Shown here: positions 13,732 through 16,412 of the stretch, piece after piece
Layout of the letters: every line of letters starts with the position of its first letter
Position numbering within the stretch: the stretch's first letter is position 1
Assembly (NCBI GenBank): GCA_903908025.1
Contig: CAIVQM010000348.1
Span: forward strand, 1 to 16,412
Source of the DNA: an uncultured bacterium
Lineage (GTDB): Bacteria > Actinomycetota > Actinomycetes > S36-B12
DNA: 16,412 nucleotides
Reading direction: 5' to 3'
Translations under genes and position numbers: made by a program
The notes under the pieces: model-generated
Told to the model about the DNA's origin: nothing
What the model saw: the letters and a program-made list of their open reading frames with translations, nothing else
Databases searched by the model: none

Positions 13732-13904
13732 GCCGGCCCCACCGCCGTACCCATGCACTCCGAGCACCAGCACAACGCGGCATGCCCACGCTGTACGGGT
13801 GTCTTCGGCTGCCACCTCTGCCGCTCATCGGCGCGGACAGCGCGTATCAGCGCACAGGTACAGACCGTTCCCATGTCATGCCACGGGCATAGGGGGTCAT
13901 GCAT
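13728..13904 (-). CDS. Small Cys/His protein of the MHDPLCPW type
   Basis: This is a 58-residue protein. The first half, MHDPLCPWHDMGTVCTC followed by ALIRAVRADERQRW, is a pattern seen in small early proteins of actinobacteriophages: Cys and His ligands followed by a basic-acidic helix. The second half has a further cluster CWCSEC (45-50). Zinc binding is likely, function unknown. The ATG at 13904 lies inside the previous gene (8-base overlap); an ATG at 13900 gives only a 17-codon frame. Confidence 0.68.
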   Translation of the reverse strand: MHDPLCPWHDMGTVCTCALIRAVRADERQRWQPKTPVQRGHAALCWCSECMGTAVGPA

Positions 13905-14055
13905 GGATCGGCCCCCCACAGTTATCGGCGTGATTCAGGCCCGCGAGGACAGCAGCTGCCAACGACGGGTACTCCGCCTGCCGGTGGCAGTACGGGCACA
14001 GCGCGGCGTAACCGTCCGAGGTCCGGGCGTAATCGATGTGCCACGGGCGCGTCAT
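13897..14055 (-). CDS. Small zinc-finger-like protein
   Basis: This 52-residue protein begins MTRPWHIDYARTSDGYAALC. It carries CPYC (C20, C23) and H42-x3-C46 in HADNC, a full set of four zinc ligands in a C-x2-C-x18-H-x3-C arrangement around a helix (LAAAVLAGLNH). This would be a compact zinc finger. The ATG shares one base with the preceding stop (TGATG). The function is unknown; nucleic-acid or protein binding is the general expectation for such folds. Confidence 0.68.
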   Translation of the reverse strand: MTRPWHIDYARTSDGYAALCPYCHRQAEYPSLAAAVLAGLNHADNCGGPIHA

Positions 14056-14174
14056 CACTGTCCCCGATCAGCCTGGACGCCTGTCCCGTCGCACGCGGGA
14101 CAGGCCTCCATGTCTACTTCACCTTGAGGGTTGTAGACGATCTTGCGGCCATGGCAGTAGAAGCAACGACTCAT
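14055..14174 (-). CDS. Very small protein with two CxxC knuckles
   Basis: This 39-residue protein has C4-F-Y-C7-H-G and C25-P-A-C28-D-G-T-G, separated by a beta hairpin (KIVYNPQGEVDMEA). The C-x-x-C-x-G-x-G form resembles one zinc centre of the DnaJ-type cysteine-rich domain. The ATG overlaps the preceding stop (ATGA) and the end abuts the next gene (TGATG), so it sits inside a coupled chain. Despite its small size, the four-Cys pattern and the tight overlaps at both ends support a real gene. Its function is unknown. Confidence 0.68.
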   Translation of the reverse strand: MSRCFYCHGRKIVYNPQGEVDMEACPACDGTGVQADRGQ

Positions 14175-14311
14175 GCCGTCACCTGTGCCAGTTCGGCCTC
14201 GAGGCGGCACGCCAGATCCCTCGCCCTATCCCGTTCCGCTGTCCGCTCGACCAGGACGGCCCGGACCATCGCCAGTTCCATCTCGAGGCGTTGCACCCTG
14301 TCCCAGTTCAT
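14171..14311 (-). CDS. Short coiled-coil protein
   Basis: This 46-residue protein is nearly all a charged helix with hydrophobic heptad positions (WDRVQRLEMELAMVRAVLV, then ERDRARDLACRLEAEL). It looks like a coiled coil, perhaps a dimeriser or partner of the adjacent HTH protein. Its ATG overlaps the HTH stop (ATGA) and its stop overlaps the next start. No function can be assigned. Confidence 0.6.
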   Translation of the reverse strand: MNWDRVQRLEMELAMVRAVLVERTAERDRARDLACRLEAELAQVTA

Positions 14312-14631
14312 CGGTCGCCCCCCAGCCATTCCAAGGTCTCGCTCCGATTGTGGGCGAGTAGGTAATCCCGCACCTGTCTCATAGCCTCGTTCCATCCCGC
14401 TTCCCACGCTCGGTCCATGGATGCGGTGGCAGCTGCGCCGTCGACCACACTGGCGGCTATCCACTGGTCTAGGTCAGCCCGCGATATGCGGACGAACCTT
14501 CCCACGCGATAGGTACGGATTCGCTGCTCATCGACCAGGCGTCGTGCTAAGCGGACAGAGCAAGGGACGTACTCCGCTACCTCGTCCAGCGTCATCAGTT
14601 CCAACGGGTTTGCGTACCTCACTGCAGTCAT
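14308..14631 (-). CDS. Excisionase-type HTH DNA-binding protein
   Basis: This is a 107-residue protein. Residues 12-58 (MTLDEVAEYVPCSVRLARR, then QRIRTYRVGRFVRISRADLDQWI) match the HTH_17/excisionase fold: a helix-turn-helix, a short hairpin with the conserved R-x-G-R, and a closing helix. A second half, MDRAWEAGWNEAMRQVRDYLLAHNRSETLEWL, is an amphipathic helix that may dimerise. It may be a recombination directionality factor or a regulator of the early operon. The ATG overlaps the ERF stop (ATGA). Without an integrase in view, the excisionase role is only suggested. Confidence 0.8.
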   Translation of the reverse strand: MTAVRYANPLELMTLDEVAEYVPCSVRLARRLVDEQRIRTYRVGRFVRISRADLDQWIAASVVDGAAATASMDRAWEAGWNEAMRQVRDYLLAHNRSETLEWLGGDR

Positions 14632-15329
14632 CGGGCTACCTCCCCGGTCTCGGGGTCGATCAGTGGCGCGGACACCCACGGGTCGTCCGGGTCGGCCGTC
14701 TTCGACCGCGTCGCCTTGTCGGCCTTCGCCTGAGCGGTGAGGGCGTCGATGATGAGGCCCGCGTGATCCTTCGACAGGTGGGACAAGCCTTCGACGGGTG
14801 TGTCCCATCCGAACTTGTCTCGGCAGAAGTCCGCCAGGAGCGCCTCGGAGATGTGCTGCTCCCTCATCAGTCGCGACAGGAACGCTATCTGCTTCTCCGT
14901 TGCCCGTCCGGCCAGGGCGGTAGCGCGAACGCCGGCGCTGCCGGACTGGCCGGGGTTCGCATTCGTGTGGCCTTGGGCGTCATCGTCATCACCGCCCGCG
15001 ATGCCCAAGGCCGCGAGGAGTGCGTACCGGCGGCCGTAGGACACTGCGCCACCGAGCTGCTGCCAGTTCGCGCCGGCCGGACCCGACAGGGGACCGAACA
15101 CGATCGACTCCCCCGATGAGTGCAGGATCTGGGTGACGATCTGGACGCGGTCGGCCTCAAGTATCACGTCCTGGACGATGGACAGGCCCTGGGCTGCGAG
15201 CGGCTTGCGGACGTGGTCGAGGAGGGCGTCCAAGGTGAGGTACTGGCCGTAGTTGCCCTTCCCATCCTTCGACGGGTTTGTTATCACGGCGTTCGCTTTC
15301 GCCAGGGCCGTGAAGAGGTCGGCGGTCAT
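14628..15329 (-). CDS. erf: ERF-family single-strand annealing protein
   Basis: This 233-residue protein anneals complementary single DNA strands in phage recombination. The ERF core is visible: LFTALAKANAVITNPSKDG near the start, YLTLDALLDHVRKPLAAQGLSI (30-51), VQIVTQILHSSGESI, and the signature LGGAVSYGRRYALLAALGI (92-110). An acidic stretch (GGDDDDAQ) follows, then a separate C-terminal region with RATEKQIAFLSRLMRE, as in many ERF proteins. The very end, DPDDPWVSAPLIDPETGEV, is acidic and may recruit a partner. The ATG overlaps the preceding stop (ATGA). No exonuclease partner or SSB is visible in the window. Confidence 0.9.
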   Translation of the reverse strand: MTADLFTALAKANAVITNPSKDGKGNYGQYLTLDALLDHVRKPLAAQGLSIVQDVILEADRVQIVTQILHSSGESIVFGPLSGPAGANWQQLGGAVSYGRRYALLAALGIAGGDDDDAQGHTNANPGQSGSAGVRATALAGRATEKQIAFLSRLMREQHISEALLADFCRDKFGWDTPVEGLSHLSKDHAGLIIDALTAQAKADKATRSKTADPDDPWVSAPLIDPETGEVAR

Positions 15330-15535
15330 GCCGCATCACCCCGGACGGCACGGCGCACCATCGCGGTTTCCTCATGTGCGTTGTCGAGGTCACGCTGCAA
15401 CCGGCGGACCTTGGCCCGCAGCGAGGCGAGTTCGCCCTGGTACTGGCGGGCAGCCGCGTCCTCCCCCACTCGCCGGGCGAGCCACGCCACGAATGACAGA
15501 GCGCCGACAGTGATGGCAATGAGAATGAGGTCCAT
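15326..15535 (-). CDS. Small protein with membrane helix and coiled coil
   Basis: This 69-residue protein begins with a hydrophobic helix (MDLILIAITVGALSFVAWLA, residues 1-20) and continues with a long charged coiled coil (YQGELASLRAKVRRLQRDL, then DNAHEETAMVRRAVR). The single membrane anchor with a cytoplasmic coiled coil is clear; the function is not. Its ATG shares one base with the upstream stop (TGATG) and its own stop overlaps the ERF start. Confidence 0.7.
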   Translation of the reverse strand: MDLILIAITVGALSFVAWLARRVGEDAAARQYQGELASLRAKVRRLQRDLDNAHEETAMVRRAVRGDAA

Positions 15536-15933
15536 CACGCCACCGCCCACAAGCGCAGCAGTCGGCCGTGTGATTCGGCGCGGCCCGCTTCGGCCACACC
15601 GACAGGGTGGATGGCGTTCGCGAATGACCAGGAGCGCAGCCGGGCACCGATCTGGTTCGGAGACCCCCACGGCTTCCCGCATCCGGCGACCAGGTCGTCA
15701 GCTGTGAACTCGAAACCGGATGGCAACTGGGCCAGCCAGGTCACGGCCTCATCCCACCATGCCAGGTCCCGCTTCACCGCGGCTGTCGCGGCGGCCTTCG
15801 CCGTGGCCCCGTTCGCGTTGTCGCAGAATCGGCAGGACGGTTCGGTGTGGGCGTGCAGCTGCGCCTCGGCGACAGCCAGGTCAGTGATCCGGTCCCATTC
15901 GGCATCGAACTCGAGGGATTCCTGTGTGCTCAT
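15535..15933 (-). CDS. Hypothetical protein with winged-helix-like C-terminus
   Basis: This is a 132-residue protein. The N-terminal part is helical with a CRFCDNA motif at residues 34-40 (one CxxC). The middle has DLAWWDEAVTWLAQLPSGFEF. The C-terminal 55 residues (FTADDLVAGCGKPWGSPN, QIGARLRSWSFANAIHPVG, ESHGRLLRLW) resemble a winged-helix module frequent in early actinobacteriophage proteins, where a helix-turn-helix precedes a G-x-x-x-S-x-R hairpin. DNA binding is therefore likely. Its ATG overlaps the preceding HTH stop (ATGA). Confidence 0.72.
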   Translation of the reverse strand: MSTQESLEFDAEWDRITDLAVAEAQLHAHTEPSCRFCDNANGATAKAAATAAVKRDLAWWDEAVTWLAQLPSGFEFTADDLVAGCGKPWGSPNQIGARLRSWSFANAIHPVGVAEAGRAESHGRLLRLWAVA

Positions 15934-16106
15934 GCCTGGACCCCCTCGGCCTTGACGCGCTCGAGGGATTCGCGGGTGATCCGTCGATGCCCGGACGGCA
16001 GACGGCAGCCGTCGAGGGTCCCGTTATCGAGATAGCGGCGGATAGTGTCCGTAGACACACCCAACGTGATAGCCGCGAAACCGATGGGGACCTGGTCCCC
16101 CGTCAC
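15930..16106 (-). CDS. Small MerR/excisionase-like HTH protein
   Basis: This is a 58-residue protein. GFAAITLGVSTDTIRRYLD followed by NGTLDGCRLPSGHRRITRESLERV is the MerR-like/HTH_17 signature: a helix-turn-helix, then S-G-H-R-R-I, which binds the minor groove. Single-domain proteins of this type act as excisionases or phage regulators. The start is GTG at 16106, chosen because it overlaps the preceding stop (GTGA) and leaves only the conserved domain; the frame is open further upstream without such sequence. Confidence 0.82.
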   Translation of the reverse strand: MTGDQVPIGFAAITLGVSTDTIRRYLDNGTLDGCRLPSGHRRITRESLERVKAEGVQA

Positions 16107-16369
16107 GCCACGCCTTCTACAGAGACCTCGAGCTCGGTGCACGCCTCGAGGGCGTTGGCGACTTCCCGCAGCCTGTCGACTAGGCCGGTCAGGTGGGCGC
16201 CGGCGAGATTGATGCGGTGCGTGGTGCCGGCAGTGTGGACGCCCGGAGGGATCTGCACCACGATTTCGGCCTGGTCCAGGGCATATCTCTCGACCGTGAC
16301 GTTTCCGCGACGGTTGTCGACATACGGCCCACTCAGAGTGAGTGTGCTGCACGGGATGGATCCGGTCAT
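16103..16369 (-). CDS. Hypothetical early protein at the right edge
   Basis: This 88-residue protein is unknown to me. It has beta-type sequence in the first two thirds (STLTLSGPYVDNRRGNVTVE, AEIVVQIPPGVHTAGTTHRINLAG) and a C-terminal helix (LVDRLREVANALEA) with ELEVSVEGVA at the end. I prefer the ATG at 16369; a GTG at 16393 adds eight residues and has GGGGAG at good spacing, but that signal is part of the terminal G/C run, which may be artificial. Its stop overlaps the start of the next HTH gene. Confidence 0.6.
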   Translation of the reverse strand: MTGSIPCSTLTLSGPYVDNRRGNVTVERYALDQAEIVVQIPPGVHTAGTTHRINLAGAHLTGLVDRLREVANALEACTELEVSVEGVA

Positions 16370-16402
16370 TGGGTGTCTCGTCCCCGAGAGCACCGAGCAT
16401 CT

Positions 16403-16412
16403 CCCCCCCCCC
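16403..16412. repeat. Terminal run of ten C
   Basis: The window ends in ten consecutive C. No other run in the window is longer than about seven. A run exactly at the end is typical of read or contig-end artefacts (poly-G on the other strand), so sequence right of about 16400 should be trusted less. Confidence 0.7.

Noticed and set aside
320..16151. About 21 copies of CTCGAG across the window
   Set aside because: They are more frequent than base composition predicts, but CTC-GAG (Leu-Glu) uses the commonest codons of a high-GC genome, so codon usage may explain them. Not treated as a signal.
15930..16400. 156-codon version of the small HTH protein
   Set aside because: The extra N-terminal 98 residues are Arg/Pro/His-rich shadow sequence over the neighbouring gene; the GTG at 16106 with a four-base overlap fits the operon better.

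Overview
The window is a dense, high-GC (about two thirds G+C by eye) stretch of a tailed-phage genome. It is most likely a prophage, integrated in or near the chromosome of an actinobacterium. The actinobacterial assignment rests on base composition, frequent GTG starts and gene types common in actinobacteriophages: a DUF2746-like membrane protein next to the holin, a small Cys/His protein of the MHDPLCPW type, and an ERF recombinase beside excisionase-like HTH proteins. I cannot name the host genus.

Almost everything is on the minus strand, so the gene order reads from right to left. Positions 16393-13423 hold a chain of small early genes joined by 1-8 nt overlaps: a hypothetical protein, two excisionase-type HTH proteins, a winged-helix-like protein, a membrane/coiled-coil protein, an ERF single-strand annealing protein, a short coiled coil, three tiny Cys/His proteins, and a winged-helix protein that resembles a replication initiator. 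The 3' end of the last gene carries four helically phased DnaA-box-like 9-mers (13439-13481). These are followed by three copies of a GGGTGACG-N4-CGTCACCC palindrome (13349-13427). Together they look like a replication origin and/or the control region for the late operon.

Positions 13307-7627 hold the packaging and head module: a terminase large subunit with an HNH nuclease domain fused at its N-terminus, an HK97-type portal, a prohead protease fused to the major capsid protein (with a strong internal ribosome binding site exactly at the capsid start), two connector/neck proteins, and the major tail protein. Positions 7627-2165 hold the tail module: the tail assembly chaperone pair expressed by a -1 frameshift, a small HK97-gp10-like protein, a 701-residue tape measure, a tail hub protein, a glycine-rich tail fibre and a small tail-associated protein. 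Positions 2123-455 hold a protein of unknown function, a DUF2746-like membrane protein, a two-helix holin and an amidase endolysin.

The left edge differs. Positions 1-77 read on the plus strand like the last residues of a bacterial amidase. A 68-residue plus-strand membrane protein converges on the lysin. This suggests that the attachment junction lies in about 78-455 and that the convergent gene is a lysogeny-expressed cargo gene. No integrase, repressor, small terminase subunit, tRNA or CRISPR is visible; an integrase and repressor would be expected beyond the right edge. The right edge ends in a run of ten C, which may be an assembly or read artefact.
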